From: an uncultured Clostridia bacterium
Lineage (GTDB): Bacteria; Bacillota; Clostridia; Oscillospirales; CAG-272
Direction of reading: 5' to 3'
Assembly: GCA_904501765.1 (NCBI GenBank)
Contig: CAJGCM010000002.1
Span: forward strand, 1-64,000
Length of the DNA: 64,000 nucleotides
Shown: piece after piece, positions 6,389 to 17,500 of the stretch
How the letters are laid out: the number at the start of each line of letters is the position of its first letter
How positions within the stretch are numbered: position 1 is the first letter of the stretch
Made by a program: the position numbers and the translations under genes
The notes under the pieces: generated by a model
The model's input: the letters and a program-made list of their open reading frames with translations, nothing else
Databases searched by the model: none
Told to the model about the DNA's origin: nothing

Positions 6389-6418
6389 AAGAGGGGTAGC
6401 AATGATCGCCACCCCTTT
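6389..6418 (-). terminator. Terminator at the end of the virion operon
   Basis: AGGGGTGGCGAT pairs with the complementary TTGCTACCCCT around a very short loop. It directly follows the last tail-module gene at 6426; the T-rich tail is short (CTTCGTTTTTCG). Confidence 0.65.
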
Positions 6419-6425
6419 ACAAATA

Positions 6426-6776
6426 TCAATTCTCAAAAATATGTTTAATGCCTTGATCCATAAGAAATTGCTGTTCTTCTTTTTGGATTCTTTCGGCTTT
6501 CTCCAACGCAGCAGTCATATCGCCATTACAATGGGCGTCAGGAATGCGCTGTACGGCTCTAGCTGTAGCTTCTGCCAGGACGGTATTAGCTCGACTAGAC
6601 TGCATGATCATAAGCATCAGTCGCTCGACGTTTTCTTCACGTTTTTCCCTTTGATCTTCCTTTGTTTTGCGTTCCTCATCGCGTTTATCGATGTGTCGTT
6701 TAAGCCACCATACAAGTAAACCGGTAATGGCGGAAGGTACACCCATTACAACAAGGAAGTGCCAAATATTCGCCAT
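6426..6776 (-). CDS. Membrane-anchored phage protein, possible holin-like or superinfection protein
   Basis: 116 residues, ATG behind AAAGAGGTATAG. One N-terminal transmembrane helix (WHFLVVMGVPSAITGLLVWWL) is followed by a strongly charged coiled coil (KRHIDKRDEERKTKEDQREK) and a conserved segment MQSSRANTVLAEATARAVQR, then PDAHCNGDM. I recognise this architecture as common in Clostridia phages just after the fibre genes. It may act with lysis, but a separate holin candidate lies beside the endolysin, so the role is open. Confidence 0.65.
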   Translation of the reverse strand: MANIWHFLVVMGVPSAITGLLVWWLKRHIDKRDEERKTKEDQREKREENVERLMLMIMQSSRANTVLAEATARAVQRIPDAHCNGDMTAALEKAERIQKEEQQFLMDQGIKHIFEN

Positions 6777-6791
6777 GTCACTATACCTCTT

Positions 6792-7067
6792 TCATATATC
6801 TTCCGCGCCCTCGAATTGTGGGAGCGTTTTTAAGTAATTATATGCCGTCTCTACCGTCATAGATGGATCATAGTCAATCTCATATGTGACGCATTGCGAA
6901 TATGGCTGGGCTATCACAGAATCTTTTTCGCTTTCTCTAGATTCCGCATCCACATAAGAAATAACGGCGATCGAATTATGATGATTAGTCATCTGCTGTA
7001 TAAATAAAATACGGTGATAACTTGTCGTCACACCGTCGTCTTGTCTAATGCTTTTGTATAAAGCCAT
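6792..7067 (-). CDS. Small phage tail-module protein (91 aa)
   Basis: ATG behind AAAGGAG, 13 bases after the fibre gene. The product starts MALYKSIRQDDGVTTSYHR, has a beta-rich middle (SIAVISYVDAESRESEK, VTYEIDYDPSMTVETAYNYL), and ends in an acidic tail. Patterns of this type (Y....Y....MT...AY.YLK..P.F) recur directly after tail fibres in Firmicutes siphophages. Probably a baseplate- or fibre-associated protein; function not established. Confidence 0.6.
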   Translation of the reverse strand: MALYKSIRQDDGVTTSYHRILFIQQMTNHHNSIAVISYVDAESRESEKDSVIAQPYSQCVTYEIDYDPSMTVETAYNYLKTLPQFEGAEDI

Positions 7068-7080
7068 ATATAATACTCCT

Positions 7081-9111
7081 TTATGAGAATGTTATGGTTC
7101 CACTCCACTGAATACCGATAGGCGCGTTATTCACACAATCGGTTGTGGTTGAGAACGTTGCCTTAACGCCTATGCCGTGACTAGTAGTCAGCGTTACCGT
7201 ATAGCTGTCGGGTTTAACCCATACCGATGCGGAGGAACCGTGCGTGTAGTTACCATTTTGACGCAAACGAAAACCATTAACACTCGTTATCGCCACAGTC
7301 GGATTTCCTACAACCGGTTTTGCGAATGGTATGGTGAAATAAACCTCCGTGCCGGAATTGGTGAGGTAGCCGGACAAAAATATATGGTTATTTAGCGTCA
7401 CGGAATCTCCTTTGCGATAATAAGGTCGATATGTGGTGTTTCCAGGAGTAGTGTTTGAGACTCCGATAGTTACATCGTAGCCGTAAACGTTCGTATTTCC
7501 GCTTTTATTGACGAAATTGTCATACCCAACTATAGTGTTTCCACTGCCGTTTTGAGGGGTAAAGCATTCTTTAACGACGCCGTTCGGATCTACGCCAAAT
7601 ACGCTTTTGTTATTATTGTTGAATTGTATATGGTTCGCGAACATATATCTTGATGCTCCGGCAAACTCTAAATTTTTAGTGTTACAATTCAATCGAATAA
7701 CGGCATTCGTGTCGGTTTCATCGTCAATTAAAAAGCCGATATACGGATGATAACCTTGCGCGCTCGAACGTTGGAGATGCATGTAACCTTCGTTGCTAAG
7801 TAGAATGCCGGTTTTACCGTCCAGATGACCGATTTTTTCACCAATACATACGTGGTCTCTAAACTTACTACGCCAGTTTACGTCAAAAGCACGTGTAGGT
7901 TGGCCTTTCTCGTCATATAATTGCTCAGCGGGTTTACCTATCGCGGTAGATGTATCCTTGCAAAAATCGATATTAAACACAAGACCGCTCATGGATGTCG
8001 ATCGGCTTGTACTATCTATGTCAGTTACCGTAATCGTGAAAGTATAAGTTTTCTCGGTGTCAAATATATGATCTGAAATTATTTGACTAACCGTTCCATT
8101 CGTGCTACTTTCCGCAACGGTAACGGATCCTATTTCAGATCCAGTTGTATCGGCATAATCTATCACTATACTGGAAATCTCCTGATAGGTAGACCATTTG
8201 AACGATAGGAGAGCACAAGTACCGTCTTCGGCAGACGTTCCGTCAGATGTACATCTTGTGGCTGAAAGATTGCTTATTGTTGGTTTCTTATACGAAAGTT
8301 CCCATACTGCGTACAAAGTCGCAGCCGTATTAGCAGTATAATTGCCTCCAGCCAAATATGTAGGCGAATTAGCCGAAGCGGATGTTGACCAACCGAGGAA
8401 TGCATAATTTGCCCTGACTGGAATTACGCTGGATAACGTCAGAGTCACGCCATATGTTTTTGTCTGAATGCTAGGAGCGCCAGAACCACCATTAGCGTTA
8501 TATGTAATAGTGTAAGTATTAGCTTTCCAGACCGCATAGAGAGTTGCGGCAGAGTTCGCTGTATACGTACCTCCGGCTGAATATGTGGCTGACGTGGCAG
8601 TAGATGAAGTTGACCAACCAAGGAATGAATATCCGGTTCTTGTTGGTTTCGTTCCAGAAAGGGTAAGAGTCTGGTCTTTCCACTTTGTCTGATTGCCGGG
8701 AGCACCAGAACCACCGTTGGCGTTATACTTGATTGTATAAGACGTCCAAGCTGGAACGCTAACACTAAAACTTACAGATTTGGTGGCCGAATCGTCATTA
8801 TCGTCATTGAAGTTTCTGAATGTGACCGAAACGGTTTTTGTCGCAGCCCCGTTACCGCTTATAGAATATGTACCAGTAAACGAACCGCTGCCACTGCTTC
8901 TTTTTGTGCCGTCAAATGCACTAAGCGTTTTGGTCACTCCTCCAGAAGCAGCGGTCATACCATAATTGGTTTGAGCTCCGGAATAATATGTTTCCCAGGA
9001 GGCATTAATTGCGACTGTATATTGTGTGGCGGATTTTCTGGTAACTGTACCACCAGTCGCCGTAATATCTAATGCCACACCAAACGGAGTCCATTTTGAA
9101 ACTGTAGCCAT
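7081..9111 (-). CDS. Tail fibre/tip protein with InlB-type repeats (DUF859-like)
   Basis: 676 residues. The N-terminal 130 residues (DITATGGTVTRKSATQYTV, SVTFRNFNDDNDDSATKS) resemble the DUF859 phage minor structural family. Residues about 130-280 hold two copies of the Listeria-Bacteroides InlB B-repeat: YTIKYNANGGSGAPGNQT ... FLGWSTS ... LYAVW and its repeat. A short Ig-like part and the fibre C-terminus (YGYDVTIGVSNTTPGN, SHGIGVKATFSTTTDC) follow. InlB repeats mediate protein or surface contacts, so this is a plausible host-contact fibre. Start ATG behind AAAGGAG, directly after the stop of the upstream fibre gene. Confidence 0.8.
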   Translation of the reverse strand: MATVSKWTPFGVALDITATGGTVTRKSATQYTVAINASWETYYSGAQTNYGMTAASGGVTKTLSAFDGTKRSSGSGSFTGTYSISGNGAATKTVSVTFRNFNDDNDDSATKSVSFSVSVPAWTSYTIKYNANGGSGAPGNQTKWKDQTLTLSGTKPTRTGYSFLGWSTSSTATSATYSAGGTYTANSAATLYAVWKANTYTITYNANGGSGAPSIQTKTYGVTLTLSSVIPVRANYAFLGWSTSASANSPTYLAGGNYTANTAATLYAVWELSYKKPTISNLSATRCTSDGTSAEDGTCALLSFKWSTYQEISSIVIDYADTTGSEIGSVTVAESSTNGTVSQIISDHIFDTEKTYTFTITVTDIDSTSRSTSMSGLVFNIDFCKDTSTAIGKPAEQLYDEKGQPTRAFDVNWRSKFRDHVCIGEKIGHLDGKTGILLSNEGYMHLQRSSAQGYHPYIGFLIDDETDTNAVIRLNCNTKNLEFAGASRYMFANHIQFNNNNKSVFGVDPNGVVKECFTPQNGSGNTIVGYDNFVNKSGNTNVYGYDVTIGVSNTTPGNTTYRPYYRKGDSVTLNNHIFLSGYLTNSGTEVYFTIPFAKPVVGNPTVAITSVNGFRLRQNGNYTHGSSASVWVKPDSYTVTLTTSHGIGVKATFSTTTDCVNNAPIGIQWSGTITFS

Positions 9112-10629
9112 TTATGCTTCTCCTTTCCACATGAGTCCCATGTTACCATTTTGACGAATCTTCCATACGAATTCGCCTTGCTGAATCTCTTCCTCAATCA
9201 CAGCTTTGGTTATATGCAATGATTGATTTGTGACGTGGGCGGGGACCGATGAACCCTCCATAAATAAGATTCGGGTGTTTGTGATGACGAGTTTGAAGTC
9301 GCTATCGCTCTCACCGAGTTCGATGCAAGGCTCATTTTCATACGTGCCGATATGTACGTAGTCTCCAATCTGTCCGAGATCGGCGATAGAATACTGTTTA
9401 CCGTTCAGAGCATATAGAATACTTTCCGCCGATATGACGAGTTTGTATGATCCGTCATCATCTCGGTAATACTTTATATAATTCGAAGAGTCTCCGAAGT
9501 TGATCTGTCCGTCGGAATCCATATAGATACCACGAGTAACATTATCTTCGGAATCTTTAACCTCGGAATAAATGCTCGAATCTGTTATGTGAAATCCACC
9601 GATTGTAGCATCAAATGCGACCAGGTCATCAACGCTTATTTTACTAGCTGTGATCGATTTTGCCAGAAAAACATTGCCATTCAGACTGTTGTATTCGGTC
9701 TGTTCGGCTTCAGTCGTCACGCCATCGGTATTGAGCTTGTAATATAAACCGTCATCACCCTTGATAACCAACTTATCGGCTTTGATGGTTCCACCTTCGA
9801 TGACGTCACCGATTATGGTTACTCCTACGAGTCGGCCAGCGATAGTTCCATCACTTATGATGACGTTTTCGATCAAACCCGAGTTGGCATAGAAATTCTC
9901 CATAGCCAATTCGTCGATGTTTGAGAAATCGATATTGGCATATTTAGCATCGAGTTTTTCTACTGTCAGCTCATCGAGAGTAGCATCTATTGCCTCGAAT
10001 TTTTCAGTAGTTACTGTTTCGAAATTGCCGTGTTCTGCTGTGAGATTCTCTACGTTGGTATTCGTAGCTTCGAGATTTGTTATCGTTGCGTACGTGGAGT
10101 TTGCCGTTTTTGCATCCAATTTATCCGTTTGTAAAGTCTCAATCACCGCGTTCTGCGCAGTTAAATCTTCCTTGATTTCCGCCACATCGGCAATTAACTC
10201 GCCGGTTATAATTTCTTCAGCAATGACCTTATCCAATCTTGCAATTTCGGCATCGAAAACTTCCGTGTCGACTTTTTTGGCCAGAACAGCTTCAAACACC
10301 TTTATGTTACCTTCCGCAGAAGAGTCAACATATACAGTTGAGGCCGCCGGCGAAGTAGTATTACCGGTGATGATTGCGTTATGGTTTTTAATAGTAACCA
10401 TTACACGATCGCCGTCTTTTACGTCATCATCGGAAACCGTTGACAATTCCGTGGTGGAAATTGCAGGGGTGTATACATCAGATCCATCAAGTTTGACATA
10501 TATAACGGCCTTTCCGTCGGAATCGATCACTTTCTTTGCGGTTCCATAAGCGATGGTTTCCTTTTTTTGCTTCGGATTATCATTGGTGATCTTAACAAAT
10601 TGTGATATCAAATCGTTAGATAATACCAT
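9112..10629 (-). CDS. Tail fibre protein with coiled-coil shaft
   Basis: 505 residues, ATG behind GGAGGTGATTC. Residues 30-110 form an OB-like beta domain (AVIYVKLDGSDVYTPA, GDRVMVTIKNHNAIITGN). Residues 115-250 are a long segmented coiled coil (IARLDKVIAEEIITGELIAD, AEIKEDLTAQNAVIETLQTD), then repeated beta units (SDGTIAGRLVGVTIIGDVIE). The end is a globular C-terminus (QNGNMGLMWKGEA). This is the usual build of the prophage endopeptidase/fibre protein after the baseplate hub. No enzymatic motif seen. Confidence 0.75.
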   Translation of the reverse strand: MVLSNDLISQFVKITNDNPKQKKETIAYGTAKKVIDSDGKAVIYVKLDGSDVYTPAISTTELSTVSDDDVKDGDRVMVTIKNHNAIITGNTTSPAASTVYVDSSAEGNIKVFEAVLAKKVDTEVFDAEIARLDKVIAEEIITGELIADVAEIKEDLTAQNAVIETLQTDKLDAKTANSTYATITNLEATNTNVENLTAEHGNFETVTTEKFEAIDATLDELTVEKLDAKYANIDFSNIDELAMENFYANSGLIENVIISDGTIAGRLVGVTIIGDVIEGGTIKADKLVIKGDDGLYYKLNTDGVTTEAEQTEYNSLNGNVFLAKSITASKISVDDLVAFDATIGGFHITDSSIYSEVKDSEDNVTRGIYMDSDGQINFGDSSNYIKYYRDDDGSYKLVISAESILYALNGKQYSIADLGQIGDYVHIGTYENEPCIELGESDSDFKLVITNTRILFMEGSSVPAHVTNQSLHITKAVIEEEIQQGEFVWKIRQNGNMGLMWKGEA

Positions 10630-10635
10630 TTTGAA

Positions 10636-11751
10636 TCACCTCCACAACTTTGTAGTAAAGACTGCTTTTTCAGAAACTGGACATCCAGGTTCACATTTAA
10701 TGGATTGACTTATGACTTTGGCTTTTACATTTTTAATACCAGCTCTCTCGTAGTTAAGACGAACACAATCGCCGAGTCGAACTGGACAATAACCATGCGT
10801 GTAACTGATTGTGTATTCGAGAGTTGACAATTCAGACAAAAGTCGTTCTGCATAATCGTCGATCTGACTCTGAGTTGGATTTCCGGATAGATCGGGATCG
10901 GTAACCCTGTAGGGAATTTCCCTTCCGCGAGCCACAATAGAAGTCGGACTATTCGGGTCATCATTCACAACCTTTGAATAATAACTGTCGCTTCCTTTGG
11001 AATATACAACCTCGACGACATTTGGTATGCCGTACAAATCGTGAGTCATCGATACATCCGGATAAAGAATCGAACTGTTGTCGTCATTATAAGTCCATAC
11101 CGGTCTCAGAGCAGAAGCGTCTTGTTTTGGTAAAAAGATTATTCGTCCGAGTTCGTCCAAACCGAGAGTATACTTACACGCGTGTTCTATGGTCACTTGT
11201 TCACCACTTACCCAGTCGGTAGAGTTGTAAATGTGATTTGAAATATAATCACTTATGAACGAAAGCCATGTATCACTCGTGTCCGCAATAAAATGATCAC
11301 TACTAATAGTAGAACCCCCGGTTTTTATTACGGGGGCCCTAGCATTTTCGCGAATTAACTGATATGAAATATCAAGAATATTGGTTCTCTTTGGTATGTA
11401 ATAACCTATTGGGGGTTGTGATTCTTTTAACTCTATCAGAGGCGTATAAGCATCCATGGATACAGTACGAGTCTTGCCATCGAACGATGACGACGGGGTT
11501 TGTACGAGAAATGTTCCGAGTGGGTGCTTTTCTGTTAATCCATTTTGAATTGTAATCAGATAAACTCGGATGTAACATTCACCAAGCGAATTTACAATAT
11601 CAAACGTTGCAGATCCCTTGGTGTCGGCTCCGTCGTCTCGATTGATGGTGCAAGATTTCACGGTATCCACGCGCTTAACGTCCGCCCAAGTGTTGGGGTC
11701 AACGATATAGTATTCGTATGTATGCGTCATAGACGATGACCAATCGACCAT
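10636..11751 (-). CDS. Baseplate hub-like protein (DUF5048-like)
   Basis: 371 residues, start behind AAGGAGG. Beta-rich throughout: TYEYYIVDPNTWADVKRVDT at the start, then the PLIELKESQPPIGYYIPKRTN hinge, then SDYISNHIYNSTDW and VRLGDCVRLNYERAGIKNVKA. Recognised as the DUF5048 phage protein placed between Dit-like and fibre genes, structurally comparable to gp27/hub proteins of siphophage baseplates. Position in the operon supports this. Confidence 0.7.
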   Translation of the reverse strand: MVDWSSSMTHTYEYYIVDPNTWADVKRVDTVKSCTINRDDGADTKGSATFDIVNSLGECYIRVYLITIQNGLTEKHPLGTFLVQTPSSSFDGKTRTVSMDAYTPLIELKESQPPIGYYIPKRTNILDISYQLIRENARAPVIKTGGSTISSDHFIADTSDTWLSFISDYISNHIYNSTDWVSGEQVTIEHACKYTLGLDELGRIIFLPKQDASALRPVWTYNDDNSSILYPDVSMTHDLYGIPNVVEVVYSKGSDSYYSKVVNDDPNSPTSIVARGREIPYRVTDPDLSGNPTQSQIDDYAERLLSELSTLEYTISYTHGYCPVRLGDCVRLNYERAGIKNVKAKVISQSIKCEPGCPVSEKAVFTTKLWR

Positions 11752-11752
11752 A

Positions 11753-14539
11753 TCATATACCTCCTTCGACTCTGGTTATACTAATAGTTACAGGAATTGT
11801 TACATCGAGATGTTTTTCTCCGAATGCGACTTTGATATTGGCCCAATAGCCGATGCCGGTTGGTGTTCTAACATAAACATCGCCGCGCCATTTTGCCAAT
11901 CGACGTAAATGGTATAAGGTTTCTCTGTCTTCTTTTGGAATTACCAAACTCCAAGACGATGTCTCGCCCAATTGAGTGCCATAATAGCTAACAGGTCTTT
12001 CGCGACCAATGTATTCGACGAGTGAAACATCGGGATTGTAATCCTCGTTTATGTCGAGATTGTAAGGGAGTCGCAACATGGATCCAGACCATGCGGGCTG
12101 TTCGGTTAGGTTTTCTCCATCCATATCAAGGGTGGACCAATCTTCATTCCATTGTATTACGGCGGCATTACATCCTACATATTGTCCCGGAATATCATAG
12201 TAACCAACCGTTCCTGTGAGAGTAGATTTCGCTACAATTCTGTATCGAGCGTAATCCAAAGCGGGATGCGGATCTGTTACGAACGTGTTTTGTCCGTTTA
12301 CAAGATCGGAAGCTATTTCGACATATGAACCGTCATAGGATCTTCTGTAAACGCCAAGCGTTACGTTTTCAGATGGAAACAGTTCTTCGTTTTCTACTAT
12401 GCAGAAGTACATGCTGACGCCATTTAAAACAGTATAACAAACCTCTTCATAAGTGCTCGTATACGTATTTTCCACGACATTATAACCAACAGTGTTCTCA
12501 ACACCATCGATCTCTTCTTGGCTCAATTCCGTATTTAATTTAACATAAATACCAGCGACTTCCCGTACATTGTAGTAAGTACGAACGGTTGTATATTCAT
12601 GACAATACGGACTGATATACGCAGATAAAGTTTCCTCGTCTATGGCCAGTTCGGCATTTAATATGTGCTGTTCGTCGGTCCAAGCAACGGTGAACTCCAA
12701 CGAACTTGTAGCCGTTAATCCCGAGTTCATCGAAACTGTACAAGTTACCGTATAGCTCATATTATTTTCGAGATTAATATCGCCAGCCGACATCTCGATT
12801 AAAATGTGGTACGCGCCGTCAATAATTTCTCCCGAAATATCATAATATTTAGAAAACACTTCTTGACCATTGTTGATCGTTTGCGTGTTTCCCAGATCAT
12901 CGACTGTTTCATAAATCTGATTAGAGACAACCGATACGTGATACCCTGTCGGTCTCTGATTAGTCGGTGCGGCCGCCAATGAAATATAAAACGGGAAGGA
13001 GTCGATGACACCTTCTCCCTCCCATATATTTTCATTTCTCAGATTCAATATGTTGAATTGCAGCGTTGGAGCGCTGTAAATAACGATGGTTCTTTGTACG
13101 GACCACTCGCTCCAACCTTCTCGGTTTCCGCTATTAATATCTTCGGACGCAAGAACGCCAACGGTTCGTACTCGCCACAGAATTTTTCCACCATCCTGTA
13201 TGTTGTCATGCGGATATTGATCTCCATCAAATAGCTTATATTCAAATATATCTTCCGAATCGGTGGCGACCTCTGTATGATCAAAAAACCAGGTATAAGA
13301 AGTACCATCATCGAAGAGTAATTCTATTTCGGCATATTTCATTGATGAACCATCGATCGAATTATGCACCCAATACAGAATACAATCTTCTCCCGGTACC
13401 GCTGTTGTTGTAGAGGACCAAGTCGTAGGCGGAGCAGGTTCTTCGCCTAAAACTACGGACGAGATTTCAGACCAAGCCGAAGATCCTTCGCTATTAACAG
13501 CTCTGAGTCTGAAGAAATATTCTTCACCTTTATCTGACGATATGGTAAGGAGATATTTGGTTCCTTCTATTCCGCTTTGCGATTGTGTCTGGTTAGAACC
13601 CTCAAAATATAAAAGGTTTGTGGCATACTCTATCTCGTATGATGTTGCCAAGTTAACGGTATCCCACTCGAAGTAAACCGAATATTCTGATTCAGCCCGA
13701 CAAACAGTGAAACCGGTCGGAGCACTTGGCGCTGTTCCAACATTTCCACAATAATCCGACCAATCACTGTAATTGTTACCATTAATTGAACGACAACGAA
13801 CTTTATACCGAGCACCTACCGAAATAGGAAAGACATACGAAGCATAATCGGTACTTATCTTGGCTTTACCAGTAGCAAATACGGTTTTATCATCCTTTAC
13901 AACCTGAAACTGAATGTGGGTTGCGTTTACGTCAGGACAATTTACCTCGGCTGTCAACTTTAGAGTTTCGATCTTGGCCGATGGAGTTCCAGGAGCGACA
14001 GGCAAATCCACAAAGGAGAACGTTTTTGCGGTTGACCATTTGGCGGTAAACCAGTAAATATCATGCTTTTGACCTTTACGTTTGGCGTGACGTATTTGCG
14101 AATTTGCCTTTACTCTGAATTTTACTCGTTTGGCGTTATCCGGAGGAGTGTATAATGAGTGTTTGTATTCAAATTCATCGGTAGAAACATTGCCTTCGAA
14201 CCATATACCATCTCCTGTGTCGTACATCCATTCGACGGTGTAGTCTTCTACGTGTCCGATGGTGCAAGACCATTTGGCATAAAGTGTTCGTTCGGTGTTA
14301 CTCTGAAGACCGAATACATCCACAACTGCTTGTGATCCCGTAGACGTTTCCTTGGTTGCTGTTCCTGAAAACTTAAGGACCTGACCAATAACGATCAGGT
14401 CGCGATCCTTAAGATTATTCAGCTTTACAACCGTTTGAATTCGTTCCTCTCGGGTACTACCGGCTATGCTATCTTTGTATTCTTCGACGAGATTCCATAA
14501 GGTATCGCCTTTTTTAACTGTATACGTAGTCGTAGCCAT
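11753..14539 (-). CDS. LysM/fibronectin-type distal tail (Dit-like) protein
   Basis: 928 residues, ATG behind AAAGGAGGG. Residues 5-58 are a LysM domain (YTVKKGDTLWNLVEEY ... LIVIGQVLKFSG), which binds peptidoglycan or chitin-like glycans. Several fibronectin III-like modules follow (SAPTGFTVCRAESEYSVYFEW, KGEEYFFRLRAVNSEGSSAW). The last 110 residues (YIGRERPVSYYGTQLGETSS, LRRLAKWRGDVYVRTPTGIG, VTIPVTISITRVEGG) look like a distal-tail ring domain. This combines cell-wall binding with the tail-tip ring, directly after the tape measure. Confidence 0.8.
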   Translation of the reverse strand: MATTTYTVKKGDTLWNLVEEYKDSIAGSTREERIQTVVKLNNLKDRDLIVIGQVLKFSGTATKETSTGSQAVVDVFGLQSNTERTLYAKWSCTIGHVEDYTVEWMYDTGDGIWFEGNVSTDEFEYKHSLYTPPDNAKRVKFRVKANSQIRHAKRKGQKHDIYWFTAKWSTAKTFSFVDLPVAPGTPSAKIETLKLTAEVNCPDVNATHIQFQVVKDDKTVFATGKAKISTDYASYVFPISVGARYKVRCRSINGNNYSDWSDYCGNVGTAPSAPTGFTVCRAESEYSVYFEWDTVNLATSYEIEYATNLLYFEGSNQTQSQSGIEGTKYLLTISSDKGEEYFFRLRAVNSEGSSAWSEISSVVLGEEPAPPTTWSSTTTAVPGEDCILYWVHNSIDGSSMKYAEIELLFDDGTSYTWFFDHTEVATDSEDIFEYKLFDGDQYPHDNIQDGGKILWRVRTVGVLASEDINSGNREGWSEWSVQRTIVIYSAPTLQFNILNLRNENIWEGEGVIDSFPFYISLAAAPTNQRPTGYHVSVVSNQIYETVDDLGNTQTINNGQEVFSKYYDISGEIIDGAYHILIEMSAGDINLENNMSYTVTCTVSMNSGLTATSSLEFTVAWTDEQHILNAELAIDEETLSAYISPYCHEYTTVRTYYNVREVAGIYVKLNTELSQEEIDGVENTVGYNVVENTYTSTYEEVCYTVLNGVSMYFCIVENEELFPSENVTLGVYRRSYDGSYVEIASDLVNGQNTFVTDPHPALDYARYRIVAKSTLTGTVGYYDIPGQYVGCNAAVIQWNEDWSTLDMDGENLTEQPAWSGSMLRLPYNLDINEDYNPDVSLVEYIGRERPVSYYGTQLGETSSWSLVIPKEDRETLYHLRRLAKWRGDVYVRTPTGIGYWANIKVAFGEKHLDVTIPVTISITRVEGGI

Positions 14540-14542
14540 TCG

Positions 14543-17500
14543 TTATACCCTCCTTTCAATTCTTGCTGCTCTGATGATTGTTTCAATTGCATCAGCAACA
14601 TCGCTTCCCTCATTAATAGAGAGACCGTTAATGTTATAAGAAGCCCTATCAAGCTTACCCAAATCCTTGCGAAGCTTTTCGAGCGTTGATACAACCTCTC
14701 CGTTTTCTCCATTTTGATTTCTACGATTCATTCTTGTGCTGATGGAATTCAGCTTGGCGAATACGCCTACCGAAGGATTGCTGTTAATCATGTCACCGAT
14801 GGTCATAGCACCGGATTTAACATCGCTTAGATCAAGAACAGGACGAATTGTCGGCTGAGACTCAATGTCGCTATTTATCACATCGGTAAGTCTGGCGACA
14901 GAACCTTTGAATGATTTGATAGCGGTGTCACCGACTTCTGCTGCTGATGATCCGACTTCTCTAGAGAATCCTTTAAGTCCCTCCACGAAACCGAGATCCG
15001 CATATTTGCCGATTTCTGCAAATTTCTTAGAAGGAGAATGGATTCCGAGCGACGCCTTAGCAACGTTGAGTGCTTGGATCATGACGGCCGATATGTTCTC
15101 AAACAAGCTCGAAGAGTTGACGTTTATACCCTGAATTACACCATCTATGATATCGGAACCGGCATCGGACCACTGTGATTGTTCGCCGATGATGTTTATG
15201 GATTCCGTAACCATGTTTGTGAATTCGGACGTGACATCTTGTTTGATGTAACCGAGATTCGTCATCCAGGTTTCCTTTAACTCTTTAAGTTCCGTATCCG
15301 TATCGGTGTTCATAGTTTCCAGATCAGAGTTATACTCTTCTTCGAGCGCTTTAAGTGCTTCGTGGGCAGACTTCTTAAGACCAAACATTTCCTTTTCGCC
15401 TTCGGTTTTCATTTCAGCGAGTTCATCGGTTGCATACTGTTTAGCCAACGCGGTTTTCTGTTTCCACATCCACACAAAGTCGCCGAGTTCGACGTTTGAC
15501 ATTTTATTCAACGCCTGAATTTGAGCAGCAGCTTCTGGACCCATCGCTTGAAGTTCTGACAACAAACCATCGTCAATGCCTCTGGATTGCAAATCATTGA
15601 GACTGTCTTTCCAATCGGTTAATGCGTTGAGCTGATCGTTAAGATTCTTCGTGAGCGAATTCTTATTAACTTCTTCGCTCGCCGATACTTCATCGAACAG
15701 ACCCCAAGTATCTGCTATGTCTTTGGTTCTTGACGCAAGCGCTTCATCATACTCGTCGGAAATCGCTTGAATATCATCAGAGAGTTTGTCGTTAACTTCC
15801 TGGCACGCTTCCAGGTATTCCTGTTCACGAGCTATCCTTTTATCGTTATGCTCTTTGTTAACTCTTTCGACTTCCTTATAGTAATCTTCGGTTACGGTAG
15901 CGATCGATTTCTGGATATTATAGATTTCGGAGTCAATCAGTTTGCGTTCTTCAGAACCTTCTGCATATTCGGTTCTCAATCGCTGATATGCGGCAAGCTG
16001 GTCGATATAGGATATTTCTCCATTGCCCTTTTTGGCGTTAATCTTATCCATTCTGGACTGGAGACGCTGTGTGGCCATCGTTTCGAGGTCGATCTGTTCC
16101 TGAAGAAGTTTATTGTAAGATTCCTGAGTATGTTTAGAATTTTCGCCGAATGCGGCCTTCATTTCCTGATACTCTTCTTCGGCAAGCGCTATACGCTGAA
16201 GCTGACGCTCATATTTCTTACTATAAACGGTCGCTTCGTCGAATGCTTCAGCATTGAGTTGTGCCGAGAGATCGAGTGTTTGATCGTTGAGATCGAGCTG
16301 TTCCAAACCATTTTGAAATGATTCGGTAATTTTTCTCGCTTTTTCCTCGGCGGATTTTTCGGCGTCAGTGTTCGTAGACATGCCAGTAACAAAGCCGTCG
16401 ATATAATGCTTGGCTATTTCTATAGCCTTGGTCGCGGGGGAATGAATTCCGAGCTCGTCTCTAATCGCTTGATTAGCGGCCCTTCCCATTTCGGCAGTTG
16501 CATCTTCGGCTCTACGAGCGTTCTTTTTAACACCTATAGCAAAGCCTTCAACGACATATTTACCAACACTCTCGAACTCTTTTGACGGAGATTGTACGCC
16601 CAATTCGTCTTCGGCGGCTTGGAGGGCTGCTTTAGCCATAGCAACTGCTTTTGCCGACGCTTTGAAAGAATTAGCCGATATGCCTTCAGCGAAACCTTCT
16701 ACAACATATTTGCCAGCGGCAACAAAATTAGCATATGAAGTTGTTGCTCCGAGTGCGGCGCTGTTTCCTACTGCGGTTGCGGCGGTCGTTACATCAGCGG
16801 ATTTGTTCTTCATGCCGGTTACGAACGAACCGATTAATCCTTCGCCAGTGCTGGTGAATGTCGACTTCTTACCGTTAACCGTATCGGTAAAGGAATCCAC
16901 AAGGGTTCCGGCGGCAGTTTCCATACTTGTTTTTGCATCTTCGAATGCTTGAATAAATCCGTCGACATTAGCTTTTCCGAGTTCCGAAAGTGCTTTCGTG
17001 AAACCAGAGACGGTATCGCCAGATATTTTGCCCATACCGATCATGACGCCGATCAATGATGCTATTGACCCGGAAACGCTGGTTATCTTTTCCGAATTAA
17101 GAGTCTGAATATTCTTAACCGCATCTATAGCCGAAGTAGATGTCGAAATAGATTCGGACGATACTCCGCCCATATATGCGAAATAAGAAGATAAATCTTT
17201 ACCGAATTCGACTATGCCGTCACCCAACGACTCCAAATTATCATTATTTTTCGGAGCAGTCTTCGATATTTCAGCCAATGCTTTTGCGGCATTCGAAGCC
17301 GCTGTAACATCTTCGATATTGGCGATGCCGTATATTGACTCGGCAAATCCGGAAAGCGCTTTTCCGAGACTTGGTAACTCGTCGCACCATGTCGAGATAC
17401 TCGATTCCCCAGTAAACCACTGAGCAAATCCGCCTTCTTTAGGCGCATGTTGCGACACTTCGGCCAAAGCTTTTGCAGCATTAGCGGCTGCTGTAACGTC

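Noticed and set aside
11330..11360. Extra CGCGAAAAT match inside the baseplate hub gene
   Set aside because: Only the CGCGA part fits; the nine-base block lacks the conserved AC, TATTATGAAAG is missing, and the sequence is coding.
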